DNA of 64,000 nucleotides, from positions 4,782,965-4,846,964 of the forward strand of contig NZ_CP104011.1 in the NCBI RefSeq assembly GCF_025133575.1, written 5' to 3'. The notes under the pieces were generated by a model. The model saw only the letters and a list, made by a program, of their open reading frames with translations, searched no databases and was not told the DNA's origin. A program made the translations under genes and the position numbers. Each line of letters starts with the position of its first letter. Position 1 is the first letter of the stretch. Of the stretch, positions 50,428-62,901 are shown piece after piece. The stretch comes from Pseudomonas sp. GCEP-101 (GTDB lineage: Bacteria; Pseudomonadota; Gammaproteobacteria; Pseudomonadales; Pseudomonadaceae).

Positions 50428-51381
50428 ATGAATGATGCCAAGCGACTGAACGAACATGGCCCGGTGAACTGGCAACTGGCGCAGATCGTCGAGGACCTGC
50501 GCAGCGCCCGCAACGACTGGCGCACCCGCAGCGGCCGGCATCCGGAGCAGGGCGGTCGCGAACTGCCGTCGCGCCAGTCCGTCGAGGAAGTGGTGGAGCG
50601 CCTGGCGAGTGCGCTGTTCCCGATGCGCCTGGGGCCGAACGATCTGCGCGAGGAGAGCGAGGACTTCTTCGTCGGCCACACCCTGGATGCCGCGCTGAAT
50701 GCGCTGCTGGTGCAAGCCCGCCTGGAGTTGCGCTACAGCGCGCGGCAGCGTGGCGATGTGGTGGACGACCGCATCGATGAGCACGCCGTGGTGCTGGTGC
50801 GCGACTTCGCCCGCGCGCTGCCGGAAATGCGCCGCCTGCTGGATGCCGACGTGCTGGCCGCCTACCAGGGCGACCCGGCGGCGCGCAGCGTGGACGAAGT
50901 GCTGCTGTGCTACCCGGGTGTAGTGGCGATCATCCATCACCGCCTCGCGCACCACCTGTACAACGCCGGCCTGCCGCTGCTGGCGAGGATCATCTCGGAA
51001 CTGGCGCATTCGGCCACCGGCATCGACATCCACCCCGGCGCGCAGATCGGCAGCAGTTTCTTCATTGACCACGGCACCGGCGTGGTGATCGGCGAAACCG
51101 CGATCATCGGCAAGCAGGTGCGCATCTACCAGGCCGTGACCCTGGGGGCGAAACGCTTCACGTCCGATGAAACCGGCCAGTTGCACAAGGGCGAGCCGCG
51201 CCACCCCATCGTCGAGGACGACGTGGTGATCTACGCCGGGGCGACCATTCTCGGTCGCGTCACCATCGGCAAGGGTTCGACCATCGGCGGCAACGTCTGG
51301 CTGACCCGTAGCGTGCCGCCTGGCAGCCAGGTGAGCCAGGCCAGCCTGCAGCACGACGAGAGCCGCTGCGGCAAGGACTGA
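50428..51381 (+). CDS. epsC: Serine O-acetyltransferase, EpsC/SrpH type
   Basis: A 317-aa cytoplasmic enzyme that acetylates serine for cysteine synthesis. The N-terminal helical domain is long (about 170 residues). The C-terminal left-handed beta helix carries GIDIHPGAQIGSSFFIDHGTGVVIGETAIIG, with catalytic His/Asp in FIDHGTGVV, and VTLGAKRF. It is longer than CysE (about 270 aa), as in the EpsC/SrpH branch. The ATG at 50428 follows AAGGAA at 11-nt spacing. It is divergent from ssuD, a coherent sulfur-assimilation pairing. Confidence 0.88.
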   Translation: MNDAKRLNEHGPVNWQLAQIVEDLRSARNDWRTRSGRHPEQGGRELPSRQSVEEVVERLASALFPMRLGPNDLREESEDFFVGHTLDAALNALLVQARLELRYSARQRGDVVDDRIDEHAVVLVRDFARALPEMRRLLDADVLAAYQGDPAARSVDEVLLCYPGVVAIIHHRLAHHLYNAGLPLLARIISELAHSATGIDIHPGAQIGSSFFIDHGTGVVIGETAIIGKQVRIYQAVTLGAKRFTSDETGQLHKGEPRHPIVEDDVVIYAGATILGRVTIGKGSTIGGNVWLTRSVPPGSQVSQASLQHDESRCGKD

Positions 51382-51481
51382 TCGCGTATTGCCTGCGGGA
51401 CCGCGAAGCGCAGCGGGGGAGTTGACAGCGCCCCCGCGCGTTGAGCAGTATCCGTCAGACATTTCACGCATCGGCACCGAC

Positions 51482-51586
51482 ATGTTCCCCATCCACGACC
51501 ATTCGCTCTCCGCTTCGGGCTTCCTCGCCCAGGCGTGCGCGTGCGTCGTCGTTGCCAAGAAATCGAAGAAACAGTCGCTCATTTGA
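51482..51586 (+). CDS. Possible 34-aa peptide with Cys-Ala-Cys
   Basis: A small frame (MFPIHDHSLSASGFLAQA then CACVVVAKKSKKQSLI) in the 327-nt gap between epsC and the dapA-like gene. The ribosome-binding site is weak. Two cysteine codons lie close together, followed by a Lys-rich tail, and a hairpin follows 9 nt after the stop. It could be a leader peptide for sulfur- or lysine-responsive attenuation, or a chance frame. Confidence 0.3.
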   Translation: MFPIHDHSLSASGFLAQACACVVVAKKSKKQSLI

Positions 51587-51595
51587 CCGGGGCGC

Positions 51596-51622
51596 TGTCC
51601 CGTCAGATGGGCTGACAGGACA
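51596..51622 (+). other. Hairpin before the dapA-like gene
   Basis: TGTCCCGTCAG (51596-51606) pairs with CTGACAGGACA (51612-51622), one mismatch in eleven, loop ATGGG. There is no T-run, so as an attenuator it would need rho or an alternative fold. Confidence 0.4.
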
Positions 51623-51708
51623 CAAGGCGCAAGGTCGAACCTCCCCCCGCTTGATTCCCGCATCCCTCCCTGACGGCGACTACACGGTCAGCCAACAGGA
51701 GTTTTTGC

Positions 51709-52575
51709 ATGTCGAATTTTCGTGGGATCTGGGTGGCGCTGGTCACTCCCTTTCGTGATGGCGCGGTCGATTTCCCGGCCCTGCAGGGGCTGGTCGCCCA
51801 TCTGCTGGAGCAGGGTGTCACCGGCCTGGTGGTGTGCGGCACCACGGGCGAGGCCGCAGCGCTCAGCCATGACGAGCAGCTCGAGGTCCTCGACGCCGTG
51901 CTGCAATGGGTGCCGGCGCACCAGGTGATCATGGGCCTGGCGGGCAACAACCAGCGCGAACTGCTGGGCTTGCTGGAGGCGATCCAGCGCCGCCCGGTGG
52001 CCGGCGTGCTGGTGCCGGCGCCGTATTACATCCGCCCCTCGCAAGCCGGCCTGGAAGCCTTCTTCCGCAGCGTGGCCGACGCCGCCCGCGTGCCGGTGGT
52101 GCTCTACGACATTCCCTACCGCACCGGCGTGCGCATCGAGCGCGAGACGCTGCGCCGTATCGTGCGCCATCCGAACATCCGGGCGATCAAGGATTGCGCC
52201 GGCGACGTGGAGACCACCCTCGCGCTGATCGCCGACGGCCAGGTAGAGGTGCTCACCGGGGAGGACCTGCAGATCTTCGCCAACCTCTGCCTGGGCGGGG
52301 CCGGGGCGATCTCGGCGTCCTCCCATGTGCGCGCGGATCTCTATGTGCAACTGTTCCGGCAGATGGAGGAGGGCGACATCACCGCCGCGCGGCGCACCTT
52401 CTATCGGTTGCTGCCCTGGATGCAGGCGGCCTTTGCCGAAGCGAACCCCGCACCGGTGAAAGGTGCACTGGCCCTGCAGGGGCTGATCGCCAACGAGTTG
52501 CGCGAGCCGATGCAGGCATGCACGCCGGCGACACTGGAGCGCCTCGAACGCGTGCTGGCGGATCTGGCCGACTAG
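51709..52575 (+). CDS. dapA: 4-hydroxy-tetrahydrodipicolinate synthase-like (DapA family)
   Basis: A 288-aa class I aldolase. GIWVALVTPF opens the barrel; VVCGTTGEAAALS is the substrate loop; Tyr and Arg lie in YDIPYRTGVRI; the Schiff-base Lys is in IRAIKDCAGD; and GGAGAISASSHV closes the site. The Arg after YDIP favours true DHDPS in lysine and cell-wall biosynthesis. Still, related pyruvate-dependent aldolases look alike, and this may be a second copy. CAACAGGAGTTTTTGC precedes the ATG. Twin operators lie downstream, belonging to the autotransporter. Confidence 0.82.
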   Translation: MSNFRGIWVALVTPFRDGAVDFPALQGLVAHLLEQGVTGLVVCGTTGEAAALSHDEQLEVLDAVLQWVPAHQVIMGLAGNNQRELLGLLEAIQRRPVAGVLVPAPYYIRPSQAGLEAFFRSVADAARVPVVLYDIPYRTGVRIERETLRRIVRHPNIRAIKDCAGDVETTLALIADGQVEVLTGEDLQIFANLCLGGAGAISASSHVRADLYVQLFRQMEEGDITAARRTFYRLLPWMQAAFAEANPAPVKGALALQGLIANELREPMQACTPATLERLERVLADLAD

Positions 52576-52660
52576 GCGCTGCCGCATTCGTTCGAGGCTG
52601 AGCGAATGCCGCGTGTATCCCGCTGCGGGCTGTGCAGGAAATACGACAGGCCCGAAGTGT

Positions 52661-52705
52661 GTAACGCGTTACCAGAATGCTGTTCAATTTTGCGTAACGC
52701 GTTAC
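52661..52705 (+). promoter_or_regulatory. Twin operators: two GTAACGCGTTAC palindromes 33 bp apart, second site
   Basis: Copies at 52661-52672 and 52694-52705, again with a 21-nt spacer beginning CAGAAT. They are oriented toward the autotransporter gene, about 190 nt upstream of its ATG. In the 322-nt gap, a TTGAGA near 52765 and an AT-rich GATTAAAT near 52790 may hold the promoter. Confidence 0.8.
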
Positions 52706-52897
52706 TGATTCTGCTGTGGCGCACGCCGCGGGATCGCCCTGAAAAGCCTTGCGCCGGGATTTTGAGAAGTTTTGAGAACGGCTGACAAGATTAAATCCTG
52801 TCGTTGCCAACCACTCGTATCTTGCCCATCACACCGTGATCTAAGCTCGCCGCCGCTTCACTCCTGTAACAAATACAACACACTCGAGCGGGATCAC

Positions 52898-55800
52898 ATG
52901 ACGTCCTCCTATCAGCGCCAAGGAATGCAGCGCACCTGCGTGCGTGCGCCCCAACTCTCCGCCATCACGCTGGCCCTCGCGGCGGCCCACCTACCCCAGC
53001 TTGCCCAGGCGGGGGTCTATACCGCCTCCAGCGAGAGCGAACTCATTGCAGCGGTGAACGCAGCCAATGCGGACGCAGACCCCAGCTCCACGATCAACCT
53101 GACCGCCAGCTTCTCCATCAGCGGCGTGACCCTGCTCTCGACCAAGTCCATCACCATCGACACGCAGGGCTTCGTGCTGACCAACACCAGCACCGTGCCG
53201 ATCAACTCGACCTACACCTTCGAAGGGACGTTCACCGGGGCGCAGAATGCCAGTGGCGGCGCGAATGGCTTGAGCGTCGGCAACGGTCAGTTCGTCAACA
53301 ACGGCACGGTCACCGGCGGTGACGGCACCGTGGCCAACACCGGCGGGGGGACCGGGGTCGGTGTTTCGGTCCGCGCGACGCTGACCAACAACAGCACGAT
53401 CACCGGCGGCAGCAACATCGGCTTCAATGCCACCAACAGCGGCCTGGGGGCGGGCGTGTCGATGTCGAACGCCTCCAACCTGGTGAACACCGCCAGCGGT
53501 GTCGTCACCGGCGGTGCCAGCAATGGCGGGGTGGCCGGCACGGGTGTGTACATGGGTGTGTCGACGGGCAACAGCATCGTCAACCAGGGCACCATCCGTG
53601 GCGGCACCGGTCTGAACGGCGGCACTGGCGGTCGCGGCGTGCGCTTCACCCTTGGCACCAACACCCTGCAGAACAGCGGGGTGATCGAGGGCGGCAATGG
53701 TGCCGCGGCCATCTATGTGGACCGCCCCAACGGCAGCCTCAGCATCGTCAACTCTGGCTCCATCCATGCCGGGGCCGGCTACGCCAATGCCATCGAGTTC
53801 ACTACCGGCGCCGCGCTTTCCGAGCTGGAACTCCAGGCCGGCTCGGACATCCGCGGCAACGTGGTCGCCAGCGCGCTCAGTACCGCCGATGTGTTCCGAC
53901 TGGGCGGCAGCACCGATGCGCTGTTCGACGTCTCGTCCATCGGCAGCAGCGCGCAGTACCGCAACTTCGACCTCTTCCAGAAAACCGGCAGCAGCACCTG
54001 GGCACTGATGGGCGACAGCACCGTCACCGCGGCCTGGAACGTACAGCAGGGCACGCTGCAGCTGGGCAACGGCGGCACCAGTGGCACGCTCGCCGGCGAT
54101 GTGGTGGTCGACAGCGGTGCGATCTTCGCCTTCAATCGCAGCGACCTGTTCACCTTCAACCAGCAGATCAGCGGGGCGGGTGGCGTTGCGCAGAATGGCA
54201 CCGGTACCACCCGGCTGACGGGTGCCTATACCTATACCGGCCCGACCACCATCAACCTCGGCACCCTGGCCATCGATGGCTCGATCACCAGCCCGGTGAC
54301 GGTGAACAGCCTCGGCACCCTGTCCGGCAACGGCACCGTGTTCGGCAACCTCACCAACGCCGGCGTGGTGACGCCGGGCGGCGGCTCCGGCGTGCTGACC
54401 ATCGACGGCGACTACATCGGCAACGGCGGCGTGGTGGCCATCAATACCGTGCTGGGCGACGACAGCTCGGCCACCGGCCGCCTCATCATCACCGGCGATA
54501 CCTCGGGCACCGGCACCATCCGGGTCACCAACCTTGGCGGCCTCGGCGCGCCGACGGTGGAAGGCATCAAGCTGATCGATGTGCAGGGCCTGTCCAATGG
54601 CCTGTTCACCCTGGCCGGCAACTACACCTACCAGGGGCAGCCCGCCGTGGTGGCGGGGGCCTATGCCTATCGCCTGTACCAGAACGGCGTGACGGCTTCC
54701 AGCGATGGCGGCTGGTACCTGCGTTCCTCGCTGGATGCGCCGGTCACCCCGCCAGTCACCCCGCCGGTGACGCCCCCGGTCACGCCTCCCGTGACTCCTC
54801 CGGTCACGCCCCCCGTGACGCCTCCCGTCACGCCTCCGGTGACTCCTCCGGTCACCCCTCCGGTCACGCCACCCGTCGAGCCGCCGGTGACGACGCCCAT
54901 AGAACCGCCCGTGACGCCGCCTGCCGGCCCGCTGCTGGCGCCGAGCGTTCCCCTGTACGAGAGCTACGCCAGCGTGCTGCAGCGCTTCAACGAACTGGGC
55001 ACGCTGCAACAGCGCGTCGGCAACCGTTACTGGCAGCCCGATGCGCAATTGCAGGCCGACGTCCGCCAGGGCCAGCCGGCCATCGGTCGCGGCGCCTGGG
55101 TTCGGGTGGAGGGCTCGGATGCCGAGATCGACCCGTCGTCGAGCACCAGCAGCGCCAACTACGACGTGCACCTGTGGAAGTTCGAAGCCGGCTTCGATGC
55201 GCCCGTCTACGAGAGTGATGCCGGTACCCTGGTGGTCGGCCCCACCGTGCACTACGGCACCGCCAACTCCGGCGTGTCCTCGCGCTTCGGCGACGGCTCC
55301 ATCGACGTCACCGGCTACGGCTTCGGCGGCACGGCCACCTGGTACGGCAACGACGGCACCTACGTGGACGGCCAGGCGGCGCTGAGCTGGTACGACAGCG
55401 ACCTGCGCTCCTCGCAACTGGGCCGGAAGCTGGAAAATGGCAACCGCGGCAATGGCATCGCCGCGGGTGTCGAGGTCGGCCATCGCGTGACGCTGGACGA
55501 CACCTGGTCGGTCACCCCGCAGGCACAGCTGACCTGGTCGCAGGTGCGCTTCGATTCGTTCACCGACGATTTCGGCGCGAAAGTCTCCCACGACAACGGC
55601 GACAGCCTGGTGTCGCGCCTGGGCGTTTCCCTGGACCGCGAAACCCGGTGGGTTTCCCGTAACGGCAAGACCAGCCGCTCGCACCTCTACGGCATCACCA
55701 ACCTGTACTACGACTTCGCCAACGGCACCTCGGCTGACGTCGCAGACCTGCACGTGAAGAACGAGGAGCAGGCGTTGTGGGGCGGCCTGGGCATCGGCGC

Positions 55801-55924
55801 CTCGCTGAACTGGGACGACGATCGTTCCCTGCTGTTCGGTGAGCTGCTCGGCCGCACCAGCCTGCAGGACTTCGGCGACAGCCATTCGATCGGCGCCAAG
55901 GTCGGCGTGCAGGTGCAATGGTAG
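52898..55924 (+). CDS. Type Va autotransporter with Pro-Val-Thr repeat linker
   Basis: A 1008-aa secreted/outer-membrane protein. A signal peptide (SAITLALAAAHLPQLAQA) is followed by a beta-helix passenger rich in Gly, Asn and Thr, with repeats of the NxGTITGG / NSGVIEGG kind (to about residue 600). A linker of about eleven PVTP units (from residue 615) leads to a C-terminal autotransporter barrel (about 720-1008, IGRGAWVRVEGSDAEIDPSS...VGVQVQW) ending in aromatic Trp. No protease or esterase motif is visible in the passenger, so adhesion or surface display is the likely role. The ribosome-binding site is weak (GGGATCAC). A strong terminator follows. Confidence 0.88.
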   Translation: MTSSYQRQGMQRTCVRAPQLSAITLALAAAHLPQLAQAGVYTASSESELIAAVNAANADADPSSTINLTASFSISGVTLLSTKSITIDTQGFVLTNTSTVPINSTYTFEGTFTGAQNASGGANGLSVGNGQFVNNGTVTGGDGTVANTGGGTGVGVSVRATLTNNSTITGGSNIGFNATNSGLGAGVSMSNASNLVNTASGVVTGGASNGGVAGTGVYMGVSTGNSIVNQGTIRGGTGLNGGTGGRGVRFTLGTNTLQNSGVIEGGNGAAAIYVDRPNGSLSIVNSGSIHAGAGYANAIEFTTGAALSELELQAGSDIRGNVVASALSTADVFRLGGSTDALFDVSSIGSSAQYRNFDLFQKTGSSTWALMGDSTVTAAWNVQQGTLQLGNGGTSGTLAGDVVVDSGAIFAFNRSDLFTFNQQISGAGGVAQNGTGTTRLTGAYTYTGPTTINLGTLAIDGSITSPVTVNSLGTLSGNGTVFGNLTNAGVVTPGGGSGVLTIDGDYIGNGGVVAINTVLGDDSSATGRLIITGDTSGTGTIRVTNLGGLGAPTVEGIKLIDVQGLSNGLFTLAGNYTYQGQPAVVAGAYAYRLYQNGVTASSDGGWYLRSSLDAPVTPPVTPPVTPPVTPPVTPPVTPPVTPPVTPPVTPPVTPPVTPPVEPPVTTPIEPPVTPPAGPLLAPSVPLYESYASVLQRFNELGTLQQRVGNRYWQPDAQLQADVRQGQPAIGRGAWVRVEGSDAEIDPSSSTSSANYDVHLWKFEAGFDAPVYESDAGTLVVGPTVHYGTANSGVSSRFGDGSIDVTGYGFGGTATWYGNDGTYVDGQAALSWYDSDLRSSQLGRKLENGNRGNGIAAGVEVGHRVTLDDTWSVTPQAQLTWSQVRFDSFTDDFGAKVSHDNGDSLVSRLGVSLDRETRWVSRNGKTSRSHLYGITNLYYDFANGTSADVADLHVKNEEQALWGGLGIGASLNWDDDRSLLFGELLGRTSLQDFGDSHSIGAKVGVQVQW
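54740..54875 (+). repeat. 12-nt minisatellite coding PVTP units
   Basis: About eleven imperfect 12-nt repeats (CCGGTCACGCCT-like) encode the autotransporter linker. The unit is four codons, so gain or loss of units keeps frame and would only change linker length. Confidence 0.85.
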
Positions 55925-55995
55925 GGCTGTGCCGGAAAGCGGGGGCGCCGCATGGCGCCCTTCGCGGGTGAGGAGTCCCCGCGCCGACGTGCAGC

Positions 55996-56024
55996 GAAGA
56001 AGCCGCCCACCGGGCGGCTTCTTC
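55996..56024 (+). terminator. Intrinsic terminator of the autotransporter gene
   Basis: GAAGAAGCCGCCC (55996-56008) pairs perfectly with GGGCGGCTTCTTC (56012-56024) around ACC, 71 nt after the stop. Confidence 0.85.
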
Positions 56025-56171
56025 ATATGACGGCGTGAACATCCGCCAGCGCTATCGCGCCGAAGCAATCCCGTGCCAGGTGCCACGGCGGCTGCGCGTT
56101 TTTTAGCTACGCTTCCTGCAATGGAGCGGCGAGGTCAGGGCCTCTCTTCGACTGGCTAGGGAGCCGACTCA

Positions 56172-57329
56172 ATGGACACCACGCAGAACGCTTCTTCCCT
56201 CTCGACCATCCTGGTGGTCGACGATACGCCTGAAAATCTGATGTTGATGGTCGACCTGCTCAAGGACCGCTACCGCATCAAGGTGGCGAACAACGGGGAG
56301 AAGGCGCTGCGCATCCTCGAGGGCGAACACCTTCCCGACCTGATCCTGCTGGACGTGATGATGCCGGGCCTGTCCGGTTACGCCGTGGCCGAACAGGTCA
56401 AGGCCAACGCCCGCACCTGCAACATACCCATCATCTTTCTCACCGCGATGGCCTCGGCCGAGGATGAGATCCACGGGCTGGAGGTGGGGGCGGCCGACTA
56501 CATCACCAAGCCGATCAGCCCGCCGGTGGTGCTGGCGCGTGTCGCCACCCAGCTCAAGGTCAAAGCCGCCGAAGACTTCCTGCGCGACCAGAACGACTAT
56601 CTGGAAAGCGAGGTGAAGCGCCGCACTCAGGAGGTCATGGCGATCCAGGACGTGACCATCCAGGCCATGGCCTCGCTGGCGGAAACCCGCGACAACGAAA
56701 CCGGCAACCACATCCGCCGCACCCAGAACTACGTCAGGCTGCTGGCCGAGCTGCTGCGCGAGCACCCGCGCTTCAGCCAGTTCCTCGATGAGGCGACCAT
56801 CGAGCTGCTGTACAAATCCGCGCCGCTGCACGACATCGGCAAGGTCGGCATTCCGGATCACATCCTGCTCAAGCCCGGACGTTTCACCCCCGAAGAGTTC
56901 GAGATCATGAAGACCCACACCACCCTCGGGCGGGACGCCATCCAGCAGGCGGAAAACCAGTTGGCGGTGAAGGTCGACTTCCTCCGCCTGGCCAAGGAGA
57001 TCGCCTACAGCCACCAGGAAAAATGGGATGGCAGCGGCTATCCGCAGGGCCTGGCCGCCGACGACATTCCCATCAGTGCCCGCCTCATGGCGGTGGCGGA
57101 CGTGTATGACGCGCTGATCAGCCACCGCGTGTACAAGCCGGGCATGCCCCATGAAAAGGCGGTGGCGATCATTCGCGAGGGTCGCGGCTCGCACTTCGAT
57201 CCCGACGTCTGCGATGCCTTCCTGGCCAACGCCGAGCGCTTCTGGGACATCGCCCTGCGCTTTGCCGATACCGAGCAGGACAGGGCCAGGCAACTGGCCG
57301 CGCTGGAGCACATCGCCCAGGAGCCCTGA
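56172..57329 (+). CDS. Response regulator with HD-GYP phosphodiesterase output
   Basis: A 385-aa protein. The receiver domain (residues 12-130) has ILVVDDTPENL, acceptor Asp61 in LILLDVMMPG and Lys in YITKPIS. A coiled linker leads to the HD-GYP domain, with H220-D221 in PLHDIGKVGIPDHILLKPG and the GYP signature in HQEKWDGSGYPQGL. Both motifs are intact, so c-di-GMP hydrolysis is expected. The hybrid kinase gene begins 41 nt downstream, so it is the obvious partner (inference). Confidence 0.92.
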   Translation: MDTTQNASSLSTILVVDDTPENLMLMVDLLKDRYRIKVANNGEKALRILEGEHLPDLILLDVMMPGLSGYAVAEQVKANARTCNIPIIFLTAMASAEDEIHGLEVGAADYITKPISPPVVLARVATQLKVKAAEDFLRDQNDYLESEVKRRTQEVMAIQDVTIQAMASLAETRDNETGNHIRRTQNYVRLLAELLREHPRFSQFLDEATIELLYKSAPLHDIGKVGIPDHILLKPGRFTPEEFEIMKTHTTLGRDAIQQAENQLAVKVDFLRLAKEIAYSHQEKWDGSGYPQGLAADDIPISARLMAVADVYDALISHRVYKPGMPHEKAVAIIREGRGSHFDPDVCDAFLANAERFWDIALRFADTEQDRARQLAALEHIAQEP

Positions 57330-57370
57330 GTGGCCATGATGACGCGCCGACAGCCAAGGAGTGCTCGTCG

Positions 57371-61768
<4,398 letters not shown>

Positions 61769-61810
61769 TCGTCGCCACCCTCATGGCAGCCGTTGCGGTG
61801 ATAATGCGCA

Positions 61811-61838
61811 GCCGCAGCCTGTCGGCAGGGGCTGCGGC
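61811..61838 (+). terminator. Hairpin after the hybrid kinase gene
   Basis: GCCGCAGCC (61811-61819) pairs with GGCTGCGGC (61830-61838) around a 10-nt loop, 43 nt after the stop. There is no T-run. Confidence 0.5.
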
Positions 61839-61933
61839 CCGCCACGGACATGACCTGAGCAAGCCCGGCTAGGCGCGCCCAGCGCGGGGTGGGAGAACCT
61901 GTCGTCGACCGCATAACCAGGAGCGCCAACCCG

Positions 61934-62797
61934 GTGCCTGCTATTTCGACTGCCTACGCCAAACGCTTCGACGCCGTGCTTGCCTACATCGATGCCCACC
62001 TGGAGGGTGACCTTTCGGTGCGGACCTTGAGCGAGGTGGCGCATTTCTCGGTGTTTCACTTCCATCGGCAATTCACCGGCTATGTCGGCGTGCCGGTTGC
62101 GCGTTATGTGCAACTGATGCGCCTGCGGCGCGCGGCGCATCGCCTGGCTTCCGGCGCGCCCTGCACGGTGCTGGAGGCCTCGCTCGATGCAGGCTTCGAC
62201 AGCCCCGAGGCATTCAGCCGGGCGTTTCGACGGGACTTTGGCATGGCGCCCAGTGCCTTCCGGCAGCAGCCGAACTGGCAGACCTGGCATGCGGTTTTCG
62301 ACATTCCCCATTTTTCCAGGAGCATCACCATGCAGGTAAGTATCGTCGATTTCCCCGAAGTCCGGGTTGCAGCCCTCCAGCACTGCGGCTCGCCCGCATC
62401 GCTCGATGCGAGCGTGCGCCAGTTCATCCAGTGGCGCATGGGCAGCGGGCAATCGCCGGTCGGCGCGAGCCGCACCTTCGGCATTCCCTACGGCAACCCC
62501 GACACCACGCCGGCGGACGACTTCCGCTTCGATATCTGCGGCGAGATCAGCGAGGCCGTGGCGCCGAACGACCAGGGCGTCCGCGAGCTGGTCATTCCCG
62601 GCGGCCGCTGCGTGGTGGTGCGCCACGTCGGCTCGCCGGATCACATCGGCGAAAGCATCTATCCGATCTATCGCGACTGGCTGCCCGTCAGCAACGAAGA
62701 GCTTCGCGACCATCCGCTGTTCTTCCACTACCTGAGCGTCTTCCCGGAGACGCCCCTGGACCAGTGGCAGACGGACGTCTATATCCCGCTGCAATAG
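61934..62797 (+). CDS. AraC-family regulator with GyrI-like effector domain
   Basis: A 287-aa protein. Two helix-turn-helix motifs occupy about residues 10-105 (LSVRTLSEVAHFSVFHFHRQF and SLDAGFDSPEAFSRAFRRDFGMAPSAFR). A GyrI-like small-molecule binding domain follows (SIVDFPEVRVAALQHCGSP...WQTDVYIPLQ). This is the Rob/SoxS-plus-GyrI layout common in drug- and metabolite-sensing activators. The start is GTG at 61934 with AGGAG 10 nt upstream; a longer GTG start at 61889 has no clear site. No obvious target gene is adjacent. Confidence 0.85.
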   Translation: MPAISTAYAKRFDAVLAYIDAHLEGDLSVRTLSEVAHFSVFHFHRQFTGYVGVPVARYVQLMRLRRAAHRLASGAPCTVLEASLDAGFDSPEAFSRAFRRDFGMAPSAFRQQPNWQTWHAVFDIPHFSRSITMQVSIVDFPEVRVAALQHCGSPASLDASVRQFIQWRMGSGQSPVGASRTFGIPYGNPDTTPADDFRFDICGEISEAVAPNDQGVRELVIPGGRCVVVRHVGSPDHIGESIYPIYRDWLPVSNEELRDHPLFFHYLSVFPETPLDQWQTDVYIPLQ

Positions 62798-62811
62798 CAG
62801 GCTACGGCCTT

Positions 62812-62841
62812 GCCGCCGTCCGGAACCTTCGTGACGGCGGC
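62812..62841. terminator. Hairpin between convergent genes
   Basis: GCCGCCGTC (62812-62820) pairs with GACGGCGGC (62833-62841) around a 12-nt loop. Confidence 0.5.
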
Positions 62842-62901
62842 ACGGGCCGCGCTGAGCGTTCCAGCTGGGCGCCGCGTGCTGTTCGAAAGCAGCGCCCTGC
62901 C

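Noticed and set aside
52991..56086. About 1030-codon minus-strand frame opposite the autotransporter
   Set aside because: No family features; the plus-strand frame has signal peptide, passenger, linker and barrel in order.
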